Below are positions 31,069 to 44,251 of a stretch of 64,000 nt of DNA, piece after piece (position 1 is the first letter of the stretch; the number at the start of each line of letters is the position of its first letter). The notes under the pieces are model-generated. The model saw nothing but the letters and a program-made list of their open reading frames with translations. It was not told the DNA's origin and did not search any database. Both the position numbers and the translations under genes were made by a program. This stretch comes from Lepraria neglecta (taxonomy: Eukaryota > Ascomycota > Lecanoromycetes > Lecanorales > Stereocaulaceae), in contig CM065647.1 of assembly GCA_033220425.1 (NCBI GenBank), forward strand, positions 3,100,001 through 3,164,000, read 5' to 3'.

Positions 31069-32610
31069 CTAATCCGCTTTCCGATCTTTCGACGTCGCCC
31101 TCGACAACGGGTCTGTTACGTCAGTGGCTGGCGGTGTAAGGCTTCTCTCCCACTCATCCATCAACGTTGACGCCGTCCTCGACAATCTACTTGGTGACAG
31201 CTTTTTGAGTGCTGGCCAGGGTATGTCATCTTGCTTTTTACTAGAGGCGGCAGGCTTATTCGAGCGGGGCGTTGCATCTAAAGAGCTTTTGTGACACCTT
31301 AGCCTTAGTTCCACGCAGGTATAGTGAGCAGCATAATAAATTTACCTCATGCTCGTCCTAGGACTGCTTTTGTCAGTCAAAGGCGACGCCATTGGGTCGG
31401 CCATGTAAAGAGCATCTTTACTTCGAGGAGTCGAACCCTTTGCAATCGGTGTATCCCACTTATCCCATCCATCGTCATCGTCAGAGTCGCTTGAGTTAGT
31501 AGTCGTAATTATTGGCTGACTGGCCCCTGCCGACAGCGGAGTAGACTGTTCAACCAACTCATTCTCTCTCACAGTAGACTGAGTAAGGTTTTGCTTCGAT
31601 GCAAGGAGGTCATGGTTTTGTGTGGTCTCGGAACCACGCACGTCGCTTGAGCTATCCACCTTCCTAGCTCGCCCTTCTTTCGTGCTGGTTACTTTTTCTC
31701 GTATAGCTTGCCTCTTTGGCAAACTTCCCGGAGGAAGGCTAGGCCGAGCGCGCGGATCCGAAGTACTGGCTGCCTCGTCACCGACCGTGACCTGCTTTAG
31801 ATCTTCTAAGAACGTCCACAAGCCCTGTCTGAAGTCGCCAACAAGTTGCTTTCCAGTCTCCAAGATCATGTCTCTTGGTGGCCCTTTATACAATGAGGTG
31901 GAAACGCTAGACCCATCGGTGGATGAGCTCAGCTCATGGATAGTAAATGGCACTGCAACATCGTTGACTGTTTCCAGGGGATGTCTGGTGTGTCCGTTGC
32001 CTTGCAGCGAAGAGTGTGAGCTTGCCGTAGAATCTCTAGGCGATAATAACGACAGGGTCCGTGTATGCCTAGACCCAGAGAAGACAGTACGTTGCGAAGA
32101 CCTAACGCTTGATGATGTTCTCTTCCGCCTATCCAGCTCTTTGTTAATACGGGCTGATTCTTCATCATGAGATGCAGATGCAGATGCAGATGGGCCTGCC
32201 AAAGAAGTATTGAGTGGTTGCAGCTGTTCTAGGTGCCGAAGCTCATTCCTCTTCTTCGTTGCTTCATGTGCTGCCCATTGCTTCTTCAATCTCTCCAGCT
32301 CCCCCTCAGCCTTTTGCAGCTCCTCTCTCAAATCGAGCACACGCCTTTCTTGGGCCGCCAACGCTGTGAGGAACGTATTGGATTCTCCTGGATGCGGCGC
32401 CCGTTTCTCCGGTGAAGGTGGCCGTGTAGGGATCAACGGAGTGCTGGGGACCGAGGAAGATGGGGTGTGCGCTCGACTGTGACCGTTGCTGAACTGTATA
32501 GAAGATCTGCTAGGGGACATTTCCAGGCTCCCTCTTATCAAGGTAGTAGAGTCCAAGCGAAGTGGAGCAATCGTCCGTGGTGGCATCGATTGCCGTTTGG
32601 GATCCGCCAT
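31069..32610 (-). CDS. DUF4048-type disordered protein with coiled coil
   Basis: Two exons, 31346..32610 and 31069..31285, encode 493 residues across a 60-nt intron. The chosen ATG gives MADPKRQSMPP; the open frame extends upstream only to a GTG. Residues ~85-125 form a coiled coil (FLTALAAQERRVLDLREEL, then KAEGELERLKKQW) that I associate with fungal DUF4048 proteins. The rest is Ser/Pro-rich; the C-terminus has IPWPALKKLSPSRLSRTAS and TLMDEWERSLTPP, reminiscent of conserved tail motifs in the same family. Function is unknown. Many SP/TP sites suggest phospho-regulation. Confidence 0.75.
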
Positions 32611-33348
32611 TGTGATAACAGTATGAGACACAGGCCTCTAGGTGAGATGTGGGCGAGACCTCTGATGCGCGCGATGCTTAGGGACAAGGAGGACGATAGC
32701 CGAGAACGAACAGACGTGAACCCATATTTACATTAGACTTATGCGTGCCACTGTCGTGGGCAGCGACAGCGATAGTTTCGTATTATTATTAAGAATAAGG
32801 ACAGTGTAGATTGTAAATACAGGAGGATGATTAGAGCGTGCGTGGAAACCGCGATAGAGTGGGGGCCGAAATTGATTGCTTGTTGCTTTGACAGCGAAGG
32901 GCAGTTAGTTCTATCCCACCACCAACTTCTGATATTGCACATTAAATTTGGCATTCTGGCCTATGAAGGTATCCAGTGGATGACAACTATGCAAGTCTAT
33001 GATACACTTGGAATTGCTGGCTATGCAGTTCTATACAACAAGGGCTGCCTCCCTTTAAAACACCGGTCCATGCTTTCGTATTCAAGGCCAACCACTTCAA
33101 AAATAGACATCGAAGAGAAGATAACGCTGTCTATGCACTGAGATGAAAAGTTAAGTTGCCTCATGCGGCATTTCATGACGCTCACTATGCCCAATTTACT
33201 CAGTATGTCGGAGGAGAGAGCAGTCCAGATAGACAAAGAGGTGTAACGCCGGTCCATGCGTCATGCTTGAGCGCACTGCACCCACAGGCTCGAAGATGGC
33301 TAGAAACTTAATGTGCAAGAATGGAAGATTCGAGGGAGCTTGGGAATA
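32611..33348. other. Intergenic region upstream of the DUF4048 gene
   Basis: 740 bp with no supported gene; it covers the DUF4048 promoter and the 3' region of the kinase gene. Confidence 0.5.
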
Positions 33349-35357
33349 TCACACGTTCGGCCATCTGTTCTTCAGACCTTCGGCCCACTTGCTGTACAGG
33401 ACATCAGCTAATTGCTTCGTATGCTCCATGCCAGGAACAAGCTGTCCAGGCAGTTGCAGTTGCTTGTCTGCCCACACATCCTCAGTATGTAGGAGCGAAG
33501 ATTGCCGACGACGGTGGCTCTTGAGATGAGGGTTGTTTTGGGCGAGAACAAGTTTCGGCTTCTGGGGAGTTACTGGTTGTGAGGGTGGTAGCAGTGATGA
33601 CAGCTTCGGATCACTAAAAACATAGGGTCAGAAAAATCCTCTCACCTCTTGCTAACGTTGTACTCACTTCTGGACTTTCTCTATTATCAACTTCAGAAGG
33701 TGATATTCTCCATCGGGGTCATCTTTGTCCAACTGGTCCCACGCAAGTGCTACCCGAGAGATGGCTTCACGCTTAGCTGGATTTCCAGTCTGCGCGTAGG
33801 TCTCCTGGAAAGCCTGATCAATGGCTTTCGAGTATGCTCTTCGACCAAGTAGCGCCTCCTTGGTCACAGTCTCGGCTATTGGTTGGCGATTTTCGTCTCT
33901 CTCGGCAATGGAGGCATTGGGTGATGCTTCTGGAGAATTATCTGATACTCGTCGGAATAGTCTCACTGTGGATCCACCATTTCCGAAACTGGTACTCGGC
34001 GCAAGCGGCTGCTTCTGTCCACTAGGCCTCCTCTTGGCTGGAGATGGATTACCTCCGACAATCGATGATCTACGCTTCATCGTTGCCTTTCGTACTGTCG
34101 ACGGAGGTGGTGATGGCTCTGGCTGAGCTTCTTCAAGTGTCAAGCGACCGAGCATGTCTTCTGGATCCTCCTGAATCTCATCATAAACTGTTGAGACCTT
34201 CCGACGTTTCTGAGTGTGTCGCTCGGTTGACTTGGGTATCATCATTGTGGGAGCCTTGACGGTATCAAATACCCAGTCTTCTTTCTCCTCCAGCGCTGAC
34301 ATGGTATTCATTGTCTCTTCATAGTATTTGGGATGAGTGGACCTTCCTCTGCTGTTGTCCCACGTTTGTCTCCGCTGGATTAGCTCTTGCAGACCCTCCA
34401 CGCGACCTGCGTTCTTGATAAATCGATGTTGGAGAAGTTCCTTTGCGGATGGTCTGCGATCTGGATCCTTCACGAGGCAAGCCGCAATAAAGTCCTTGAA
34501 GTCTCGACTAAAGCTGTTACCCTCCAGCCTTGGCGCCGGCGCCTTTGGTATCAGGAACAGGACTTTCATGGGGTGGGTACTGGCATTCGGTGGTTCTCCA
34601 TTGGCCATTTCTATAGCAGTGATGCCCAACGACCAAAGGTCTGCTTTGAAGTCGTATCCAGCCTGCTGTATCACTTCCGGGGCCATCCAAAAAGGAGTTC
34701 CGACGAAGGTATTTCTTAGCGATTTGATGTTGGTGAGCTGCGCAGCGACACCGAAGTCTGCGAGTTTGACTTTTCCAGATTGGCCCAGTAGCACATTCGC
34801 AGCCTTCACGTCACGATGTATTTTGCCCTCTTGATGCAGGTAGTCTAGTCCCAGAAGCAGCTCACGGCAGATGATGGCGATGTGTCCTTCCTCGAATGGA
34901 CCTGGTTTGAGCTGCTTTCGTCAGCTTTGTTCATAATATCGATAGCTTTCCCTAAGCCTACTAGATCCAGGCAGGAGCCTCCCCCCAGGTATTCCATCAC
35001 AATCCATAATTTATACCCCCGTAGAAAGCTCGTTTTGTATTGTGTGACGAAAGGACTGGCGCATGTACTCAGGACAGAGATTTCTTGCTGTATATCTTGG
35101 ATATCATCATCGCTAGATTCGAGGTCGATCTGAGAGGGCATCAGTTCATGTCAATAATCCGGGAAGGCTCTCTCTACTTACATGCTTGATGGCGACCACT
35201 TCTCCAGTCGCAATTTCGATTGCCTTGTAGACTACACCGAAGCTACCGCCTATTCACAGCCATAATCAGCTTTTGCTTGTAACAATGCTGACATCGGGTA
35301 CTGACTTCCGAGCTCCTCGAGGACTTGGTATTGATTCGCCATTGCGCTCTGATCCAT
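33349..35357 (-). CDS. Ste20-group kinase of the Sid1/SepL (GCK) type
   Basis: Five exons, 35306..35357, 35182..35249, 34962..35129, 33668..34911 and 33349..33613, encode 598 residues from the first ATG (a second in-frame ATG is five codons on). Splicing builds the kinase core: [15 protein letters not shown] (P-loop), EVVAIKHID (catalytic Lys), [43 protein letters not shown] (DFG) and [19 protein letters not shown]. The linker is basic and disordered. The last exon adds a conserved tail ([20 protein letters not shown]). By resemblance to S. pombe Sid1 and A. nidulans SepL it should act in the septation initiation network; MST-type GCKs are the alternative. Confidence 0.88.
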
Positions 35358-35766
35358 TGTGCAACAGGAAGGATATTGTAGATAATAGAATGTCACCTCG
35401 AATGCAGGAGCATACCGTCAGCTTGTATTTTTCCGAACAGCTGTAGCAGCCCTCTGCATTCAAGTGTGGCCTTCAAATGTGAGATTTGAAATGAGTTTTG
35501 GGACAAATTTCGTGGTTTGTTTATGCGGCGAGCGTCGAGTGGGCAACAATCGCGATTACGCTAAAAAAGCTCAGCCCTAATTTTCCGACTCCTCTCCAAC
35601 GGGATGACGATTGGTTACCGGAATAACCAACGACAATGGGGTCAATTATCGCCCTCTCACCAGTTGAGGCTCGGGGTCGCGCTCTTCCGAGAGTGAAAGC
35701 TGAGACCTTTGAACTCCGTCTCACGTACGGTTCATCCCAGAATCGAGCGAATTCCGAGTTCCAACC
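35358..35766. promoter_or_regulatory. Divergent promoter, kinase / sulfite oxidase
   Basis: The 409 bp between the two outward-facing start codons must contain both promoters. No specific site was identified. Confidence 0.45.
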
Positions 35767-37129
35767 ATGAAGACCGAGTACTCTGTCGAAGAACCACTGA
35801 ACAGGGAGCCCGGAATCAAGGATCTCGTTTCTAGGTAGGTGAAACCAGAAGTACAGCTCTTGCAGCGCTGATTCCCAGTAGCTATATAACGCCAAACGAC
35901 GACACGTCTTACGATCGTACGTACATTGCGCTTTGCTTCCGTTCCCGTCGATTCCACGTTGAGTCGCAACACATATTCCAAGAGGAATCGTACACCATTG
36001 GCTTTCTCAAACCGTCCAATAACTCGCCTTTTACCCGTAAAGAATACCACTGACTTCAAGATCTCTGCAGGCAACCATGGTCCCATTCCCCACCTCAAAG
36101 CCAAAGATCACAAGGTCAAGGTCGATGGCAATGTCAAGAACCCCCTCGAACTCTCAATCGAAGACTTGAAAACTCGCTTTCCACAGCACGAGATCATAAG
36201 CGCCCTACAATGTGCTGGGAACCGCCGTCATGTCATGCGCACATTACTGAAAGAGGTCAATGGACTGGATTGGTTCGAGGGCGCAGTGATGAACTGTAAA
36301 TGGAGAGGCCCGAAGCTAAGAGACATTCTCAACAAAGCTGGCATCGATGTCAAGAGTGCCAAGGGAAGCCATGTTGCATTTGCTTGCTATAAAGTTCCTG
36401 TCCAAGGAGGAGAGTCCTGGTATGGCGGGAGTATCGAGCTGGAGAGGGCCATGAGAGATGGCGCGGACGTTCTGGTTGCATTGGAGGTGTGTTCCTCGCG
36501 CCAAGTAAATCGCTGACAATGCTGACGTCAATCAGATGAATGGGAAACCACTGCCTGTGAACCACGGCTATCCAGTCAGAATAGTTGTCCCTGGGGTCTC
36601 TGGATGTCGTTCTGTAAAGTGGCTTGATCGTATTACAGTGCAATTAGAGGAGTCCAAAAATGTGTACCAGCGGTACGATTACAAGATCCTACCTCCCGAA
36701 GCCACCGACAAAGAAGCAGCAAAGAAGTATTGGGATGTGACGCCAGCCCTGCAGGATATGCCCGTCAACTCGGTCATTGCCATCCCCGAGACTGGAGAGA
36801 CAGTCAAGCCTTCAGCGTCTGGGACAATCGAGGTGAAAGGTTATGCACTTCCACATGGTGATCAGGGTCCCGTGGTCAAGGTTGAAGTCTCGACAGATGA
36901 TGGACGGACGTGGAAGAAAGCTGAGATATTGGTTCCAAAGGAGGGGCAAACCAAGTGGGCGTGGGCATTGTGGAAGGTTACAGTCCCCATCAACAAGGGC
37001 CAGAAGCGACAGGTACTTTCTCGAGCCACCGATAGAGGCGGAAATGTACAAACGGACAAGCCGCAGTGGAATTTGAGAGGGGTGGCGTACAATGGGTTTG
37101 GTGAGGCAAGAGACTTGTCGGTGGTTTGA
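35767..37129 (+). CDS. Sulfite oxidase-type molybdopterin enzyme without heme domain
   Basis: Three exons, 35767..35834, 35964..36486 and 36536..37129, encode 394 residues. The short first exon supplies MKTEYSVEEPLNREPG, the usual start of plant and fungal heme-free sulfite oxidases. The Moco domain includes ITRLLPVKNT, LQCAGNRRHVM with the molybdenum-ligand Cys, WRGPKLRDIL and GGSIELERAM. The C-terminal dimerisation domain has VRIVVPGVSGCRSVKWLD, TIEVKGYALPHGDQGP, VSTDDGRTW and WNLRGVAYNGFGEA. No cytochrome b5 or mitochondrial presequence is present, and it ends DLSVV with no classical PTS1. The expected reaction is sulfite to sulfate. Confidence 0.92.
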
Positions 37130-38201
37130 ACTTTCAATGAGGCAGGTGAGGAGGTGCTTCCGGAAAATCCATCGTCAATTCTTATTTCGATACCAGGCAA
37201 AGCAATGAATGCCAAAGGGAGATGGAGCATTCACATAGATGAGCGAGCTTTTGGCAGACGGAAATAGGAAAAGTCTAGATTATTTGGAAAGCGAAATTGA
37301 AAGAAGCGAGATCAGAAATTGCGGAGTGGAACAATTAACTGTGCATTTCAAAGTCTGCCCGAGCAGTGAGTGGCCCAGTATCAGGGGCAGCTACCATTAG
37401 TTTTTCCCTAGCAAAGCTTCATCGCTTGTTCCAGAACGCCTGGATTGAAGAGGCTTTGTGCACAGCTTGGTCAATCTCAGGTCAGGCTGCGCCCAATACT
37501 GTCATTTGTATCCTTGAACGCAATCCAGAAGTGGCCAGTTCCAACACATGTCGAGCAGATCTTCTCTCAATATCGAGGAGTGCTAAGCTCAACGCCGGCA
37601 ATTTCAAGCTTTCATGCGAGCTCAGAGGGACCCCATTCGCAAAGGGTTTGAGCAACGAGCATGTCAATATCTGGGCATGTTGAGCGCAATACTAGCATTT
37701 TCTATGGAAGACTTCCACAGGCCAGTATCCCAAAGCAAGTGCAGATTCAATACATACCGAGCATTAGGTTTCGATCTTTGGGATTCTGCTACTAGGAAAA
37801 TTTGTATAAACCTGAGGCTATCAAGCAGCCTCAAATTGTAGAAATCGATTCAATCTTCGGATTTAAAGCCTCGGCCGGCACTAGCCACGCGAGCAAGGGT
37901 TGATCTGCCAAGGTAATAATGCGGCGTTCCTTGCGTGTCACCAAGCCGTGACCAACGGTCAAAATCTGTTCCAGAATCCAGGTTATGTAGAAGCCTGAAA
38001 TAATAATAATGACGATGAGTATGCTTCTAGCCTCTTTCACTTTATCGTGCCAATGGCACTCAGTCGTCCTGCCAAGGTCTGCTCTTCTGGACAACCAAGG
38101 CCTCGACCCACAACGAAACGCGGTCGCGTCAAATACAACTACGCCATGAAACACTGTCAGCCGATGTAGGAAAAAGGATTTAATACCGTTCAAGACGCCA
38201 A
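37130..38201. other. Intergenic region
   Basis: About 1.1 kb with no supported gene. A minus-strand frame at 37831-38193 opens with TTG, lacks a usable ATG near its start and has no family resemblance. Confidence 0.5.
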
Positions 38202-40459
38202 ATGCCGGCCCAAGAGCTCACTACCCCTGCTACCAGCATCTCTCAAAGCCAAGGTGGCATCAATGAGGACCAGAGATCCTCCATACGGGAGAAAGGCAGC
38301 TCAGACGATGGAAGCATTGATAAGATGCCGGGTCCTTCGAAGAGGAAGAGCCTTTCGGGTCTCACAAATAGGACGAAGGCGAAAACAAAGAAGATTCTGA
38401 AGATCAAGGGTGCAAATGATGGGCGATCCGAGTCTGAGGAAGAGGGTCCTTTAGGCATGCTGGAACACAACCCGGCTTTCAACTCCTCTGATCTTCGCAA
38501 ACGGCGGCGCTTTCGACCAGGGAAGACCGTAGGCAAGGCTTTGGGGACCGTGCATACCATTGGAAACGCTGTTGTTCACCCAAAAGACGCTCTAAAACAA
38601 GGGGCTACGAGAACAACCGCCGGCCAGCTCTCAAAAGCTGAGCGCCCTTATCTTTCCCGGAAATCCGACCTTGAACTTCTACAGGCCCATGACGATCTTC
38701 AGCAAGTAGAGCCCACTGGCTCATCGAAGCAAGTAAAGTATGATGAAGAGCAAGACACTCTGGTCGCTAGCCACAAGGATAGAATCAAAGAGATGGAAGC
38801 GCATCGAGAAAGCCTCCGCGTGGCTTGGACGACTAGTCGGCATGTTCGAAGGGTGCGAGTGGTTCCGAAGAGACATATCAATTTTCCAGAGAACGATTTC
38901 TTTGTTGAAAGAGATGATGGTGGAAATTTCGTACGATATGATTGGCTCTGTTGGCTTGGATATGTGTGACTATGTCTCCCACTGCATGTTCATGAGGTAC
39001 TAACGAGTCTTCAATAGAACATCCTTTACTACACTCAGGATTTCAGCGCACAATATGTTGATGATTTTGACGAGCTTCCATTTGACATTGACACCTCGAA
39101 GCATTATGTTGAACGGCTGGTCATGGCAAGCGCACCTTGGCAGTCATGGGCTATGAATGTCCGCGCTGTCTATCGTTGGGAGGACCCCAAAGTAACTGGC
39201 AAATGGTTCGCACTCTACCTTTTCATCTGGTATACAGAACATATGATGGGCTTTCTTGTAGGTACCCCTGTTTTTGATTAGTGATCTCGTGTTGATTTGC
39301 TCGACCAGTATTGTTACATTATATACATTGTACTTAAGAATCGTTATGCTCCCACCTCTGTTGAATCCTTGCGGGAGTCCATGCGGAAGGCAGTGGACAG
39401 TAGAGGCACGGCCTCAAGGTTTGGGGAGCTCATCGACAAGTATGGGCGTAATGACTGGCTTGAACCAGTCGTAGACCATCTGGGCCCTTACATCCAGCTT
39501 CAATTGGGTGACATGGCCAACATGCTTGAAGTCTTCTCAAAGTGAGTACCTTCTTTTTGGACACTTGATAAAGCTTGCCTTCGCGCTGACCGTTTTCGTA
39601 GCTTCTACCACTGGAAATCTTCCCGGAAAACAATCTCCTCCTTGAGCTTCTTCGCAAGTTGTGTCCTAGTGTCTATTTGTGCGGACATGGGCTTCTGTAT
39701 GAAAGTCTTCTGGTTCATCGTAGGAGGGTCGTTCTTTCTTTGTTGGCCTATCTCAAGCTTGTACCCGAAATACCGGTATCTGGTATCGCCCTTCAAGTGG
39801 GTGCTATGGGATATCCCTACACACGGTATGTTTTCCCAAAGTATGTTTACGATCTTCACCCTTGCTGAACAAAAGCAGCCGAATGGTCTTTTCAATACCT
39901 TAGACGCCAAGCGCAAATCACACGCGAAGAACTAATCAAGCGGAAAGTTGAGGAAGGCAATTCGAGAGAGCTTGCAAACCCTGCCGTCGACAGATATACT
40001 AGTCGTATGATGAAGACCGTACCGAAGATTAGAGTCGAAAACAGTGAGTCCGAAGAAACGGACACCGATAACGACGACGAAGGCTGGTACAGTGCGAGTT
40101 CCACCACCAGCATCCTTGAAGTCAGCGACAAACGCTCTTTTCGCGCTCATTACGCTGGTACTATTGGCCGGCTTGTCGTATTCTCGAAAGGCATTCGATA
40201 CGTCAGGAGTGTCCCGACGAAGAAAGAGCTCTGGCGGCATGACTTTCTCGAATTAGCCGAGATGAGGAAGGTCGAAGGGTCGGCAATGTCCAAAGTCGTC
40301 TCGTCGCCCGATCAGCTTGAAATCAAGCTTACTGATGAGAGCAAATTGCGAATTGAAGGCATGAAGGAGAGGGATGAAGCGTTCAATACTATCATAGCTT
40401 TCTCTAGTCTGCAGTGGCAGAGTCTGCAGATTAAGAAGGACCGCAATCAGCAGGCTTGA
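38202..40459 (+). CDS. DUF3292 membrane protein with GRAM-like tail
   Basis: Five exons, 38202..38963, 39018..39257, 39309..39541, 39602..39825 and 39879..40459, encode 679 residues. Residues 1-90 are disordered and basic. Family blocks follow: GNAVVHPKDALKQG, QLSKAERPYLSRKSDLELL, HRESLRVAWTTSRHVRRVRV, YTQDFSAQYVDDFDELPFD and APWQSWAMNVRAVYRWEDP. Hydrophobic segments lie near ~310-345 (ALYLFIWYTEHMMGFL, CYIIYIVL) and ~425-475 (SLSFFASCVLVSI; FWFIVGGSFFLCWPISSLYP), then SPFKWVLWDIPTHAEWSFQY. The last ~110 residues (YAGTIGRLVVFSKGIRYV, FLELAEMRKVEG) look like a GRAM/PH-like lipid-binding fold. Function is not established; organelle-membrane location is inferred. Confidence 0.88.
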
Positions 40460-41024
40460 CATCGTGTCTGCTACGGCGCTTAGGCGTACCTTTCGAAGGA
40501 GGAGGGGGATCTATGTCGGGCGGGAGGGAGCACTTCTTTTACTCAAAGGCAACGATACCCTGGATTATATATTTTAGTACAGAGGAATATGTAATACACG
40601 AATATACATCGGCTTGTCACTCTTCGTATCGCAAATGTTTTACCCACCCGCCTCAAACGATGTCCTAGCACTTTTTTGCCAGGTGATGATGCAAGGCGCT
40701 GCATGCACTGTTGCAATCATAGAGACATTTAGACTCGTACTTAAACGGGTCTTGGACATTTGCTTGGAACTGTAACGAAATATTGAGCTCGGCGATTCTG
40801 CAAAAGCATTGGTAGATTTGAGTATCTTACAATAAAATGCTACTACATATCAACTTTCCACCATACCAACCTGCAGAACAACTAGAGCTTGCAGGTCATA
40901 GTTCCATGCAAAGGGACCGGCCGCCGTTCCGAACCCAAATCCGTTATCACAAATCATATAATCGAAGCTTTTCTGCGACGAAGTACTCTGGCCATATGTC
41001 ATGCACTCATCTTCTGGAAACAGC
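40460..41024. other. Convergent intergenic region
   Basis: Contains 3'-UTR-like sequence; no gene or repeat of note was seen. Confidence 0.5.
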
Positions 41025-42731
41025 CTACCCCATCCACGCATCCGAATCTTGTCTTCCCTTTTTCTTACCCTTCGCACTCCCTGGCCATGTCTCCTTAGTT
41101 GGTACCGCTAAGAATCCGCCAAACCCATTCCCCACTATCACGCTGTCCCTTCCTTTATCCCTCCAGTGCGGACTCAATGCCGGCGAATTCAAACTCATCG
41201 GGCCCATGTTCATAGCGCTGAGTCGGCGGTTCAAGGATGTAGGTGGCATGATGAGTGTTAGGTTCCACTCCATTTCGCTTATGGTTTTGGTATGAACATT
41301 GAGTGGGCGAGTGATGCCAGATATCAAGGGTGCAGGGACATTTCCGGTTCTGTTGCCAGAGAGGCGTGGAGGCGGCACGAGGAGGACCGGAAGTTTGGCC
41401 GAAAGAGCGTAGAGATTTGAGAGCGATGGGAGGGAACCGTTAAGGACTGAGGAGGAGAGGTAGGCGTAGTAGCTGTCTGAGGGGGCTTGAAGACCGCGAG
41501 GTGAACTATTCGCATCGGAAATCTCGTAGTGGAGGGTTCGGAGCGAGCGGGAAGCCAAAGATGGCAGTGCTGAAGATGGGAGACCACGAGACACACTCTC
41601 GATAATGTCAAGCCTTGTGAGATAGGGAGCCGATGCGAGGATTTGATGGAACTCCGAAGTTAAGATCCCCGTGTTCTTGATGGCTAAAAACTTGAGGGTC
41701 TCCTTGGCTTCCCGTTGTGAAAGGTAGGATATTAGGCCGTCAGCCGAGATGTTGGGGATGTCTTGGAGTGTGAGCTTCGTTAATGGAGGCAATGACCCAT
41801 TGATGGACGGCCCGAAGATGCTGTCGTCTAGCATTGCCATATTTGCCAACCTAACCTCACAAAGGGCAGTAAGCGTAGCACGCACTTCCAGAATGGTAGT
41901 CGATTCAACCTCAAGGTGGGACAACTCGAGAGCTTCTAGGTTCCGCCAATGCCTCGAATGCGCCAACATTTGGAAGTTGCTTTCCGCACCGCCAGTGTAC
42001 TTCATGTACCTTATATCTGCACATTTTTGGACCTCTTTTTTCAGGGTATTCGACGAGGGTTCGTCGCTGTAAACACCGTCTGGTAGATCAACGTATCGAA
42101 GGTTACGGAGAACCGAGACTGTGCGAGCCAGGTCTGCCATGCAGCCTTCCCTGGTCATATATGAAGTTTTAAGGAATTGGACTCGATTTGCGAGAGAGGC
42201 ATTATCTCTAACTGTCCGAGAGAAGAACTGTAGGCGCTGTTGTGCTGGATCTCTCAGGTAGTCGCTGCTGTTGCCGCGGTGGATGAGGGATGGTCGTCTT
42301 CGTTTCTCAGCTAGCTCGTCTTCCCGATCGCAATAGTGGACTGCATCGATTCGTACGTTGTGATAACTATCAACAGGTTAGTCAAGAAGCTCTAGACTGC
42401 GACTAGTGGTACGGAGTACTTACAGAAGATTCTGGGCTGCATTGGACCACTGCCTATTGACTAGAGCGCATTGTGAGAGATCTCTCATGTCACACAGCAT
42501 ACAGCCTCCATCCACCATCGACTCCTCGCAGGAGACGTAAGTGTCATCTTGTGAATGCGGGCAGACACAGCTCAGAAGCTCCTCGAGCAGTGCTGGGGGG
42601 AATCTGGCTGTAGGGTTCGGCGTAGCCCAACTGCTCGAGGGTGTCGTTTCTGGTGAACGGTGATTCTTGGATTTGATGTCATCAGTGCCCTTCAGCCGTG
42701 ATCTTGATCGGATGTGACTCAGAAGCTTCAT
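41025..42731 (-). CDS. F-box/leucine-rich-repeat-like protein
   Basis: Two exons, 42424..42731 and 41025..42366, encode 549 residues across a 57-nt intron. The start MKLLSHIRSRSRLK was preferred over longer frames because it opens with a hydrophobic-basic start common in this family. Residues ~30-110 hold an F-box-like domain with an insert of cysteines (FPPALLEELLSCVCPHSQ, CMLCDMRDLSQCALVNRQW, NAAQNLLYHNVRIDA spliced). Residues ~160-420 are irregular Leu-rich repeats (LRNLRYVDLPDGVY, WRNLEALELSHLEV, LPPLTKLTLQDIPN, APYLTRLDIIESV). The C-terminus is basic (SAKGKKKGRQ). Expected role: substrate receptor of an SCF ligase. The Cys/His cluster is unusual for an F-box and could bind metal. Confidence 0.8.
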
Positions 42732-44251
42732 TGTTATGGCCAGGATGGAACCGATGTTGCGGGTATCAGGGACCCACCTTAATATCCAGTGCCCTCGGGC
42801 GGTACTCGACCGTTCTCCGCGGCTAGAGCGACCTAAAGTATAAGGTAAACGCCGCAACCGTTTCCTATCTAGGGTACGTGGACCTCGAAGAGTTGTTAGT
42901 TCAAGATCAGACGGGGATTCAGTGTATTCCTTGCCGATGATAGTGGCTTGAAGAGTGGAACAAAATCGAAGTGTAGGCTGCGATTTGTTGCTGTATCTCA
43001 GATCTCAATAATCAAGCCGTACTGGTATCATTTCCGAGAGTTCTCATTGTCTTATTCATCTTTGACGAAACACAAGGATCTATTGTTTCAGATCTTTTAC
43101 CAGCATCTAATTAAGCTTGGACGACTTAAAGGTATCCGTCATCACGACAGTTGTCTTTGTTGCATAACAATGCTCGTGTCAAACGACTTTCTACTTTAAA
43201 GATCGGTGTCTATACCCAGAGAACAGTGCTTTGTCTTGGTGACACGCCTTGTCCTTGTCACGATCCTATGTGATCTCTTTGCCTGCGAAACGGGTTGGTC
43301 ATGCTAATCTACAAGATTCAATCAAAGAGACGAATGCCTTATCCTGATCTGTAAGAGAGATATGCCATCTAGCCAGGGGTTGACAAAACGCGCGCTGTGG
43401 CTTCTTCTGCCATGCTTCTATTTACCACAACGCATCTCGAGTTATGCTATTCTTGGGAGCATCTAGAGTGGACATGATTGCCTCGGAGCTTGATAGGGCC
43501 TGTATCGTCATTGTGGAAATCAACTCAAAGTCTTGCTCTGGAAGGCAATCTTGGACACGTCTTGGTGAGGCTCAAGCCCGGTTCACATGGACAGATGTGG
43601 CGTATGCCTTTACAATTGAACTTGACAATGTAATGATCATAAAGACTAAAAGAATACGAGCAACTCATGCTCAGATAATAGTCCTTTTGCCATGTGGTAG
43701 AGCTTGTTGGGTCATTCTATGAATTTATATGCTTTGCTCGTCAACAGGCGATAATCATCGGCAGCGAATGGCATGCGCAACATGACGGCCTCAAAGATTT
43801 ATAGATAGCACTTCTGGTAAATTAGACTATGGAATTCATAACTTTACGTCTATTGCAGACCTCGGTGATTGATGTCGAGGACCGTGTGAGATGGAAGTTC
43901 CGAGGGGAACTCGCTTGGCGCGGCTGGCTGCAAAAATTACTGGAGAGGAAAACAACATGATGCCCTTTAATTTCATTACCGACCATCTCACCTAAATCAT
44001 TACCTCCTTCTCCTACCTGCCTAACCCAAGTCGCTCCTTCAGCATCCTCCAGCAAGTCCTAATCCGTGTGTTTAGGAGTCCGGGGGACCCTTAGCCTCTC
44101 ACTGTTGTCCTCGAGCACTCCCTACTCCTCCGCCGAGTCACCCCATATATACACTTGCATCTCAAAGCCTACCAAGCTCTGACGGGTCAAGCTGGTCCAG
44201 ATATAGATCATTGCACTGCATATCGAAGGCATTTAGGGCTGGGTCGTCGGG
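42732..44251. other. Intergenic region (~1.5 kb)
   Basis: This divergent space between the F-box/LRR gene and the exonuclease-like gene has only short frames without recognisable features. It is longer than needed for two fungal promoters, so a non-coding or lineage-specific gene is possible but unsupported. Confidence 0.45.

Noticed and set aside
37831-38193. Minus-strand frame of 120 codons
   Set aside because: It opens with TTG and has a single hydrophobic patch but no family match.
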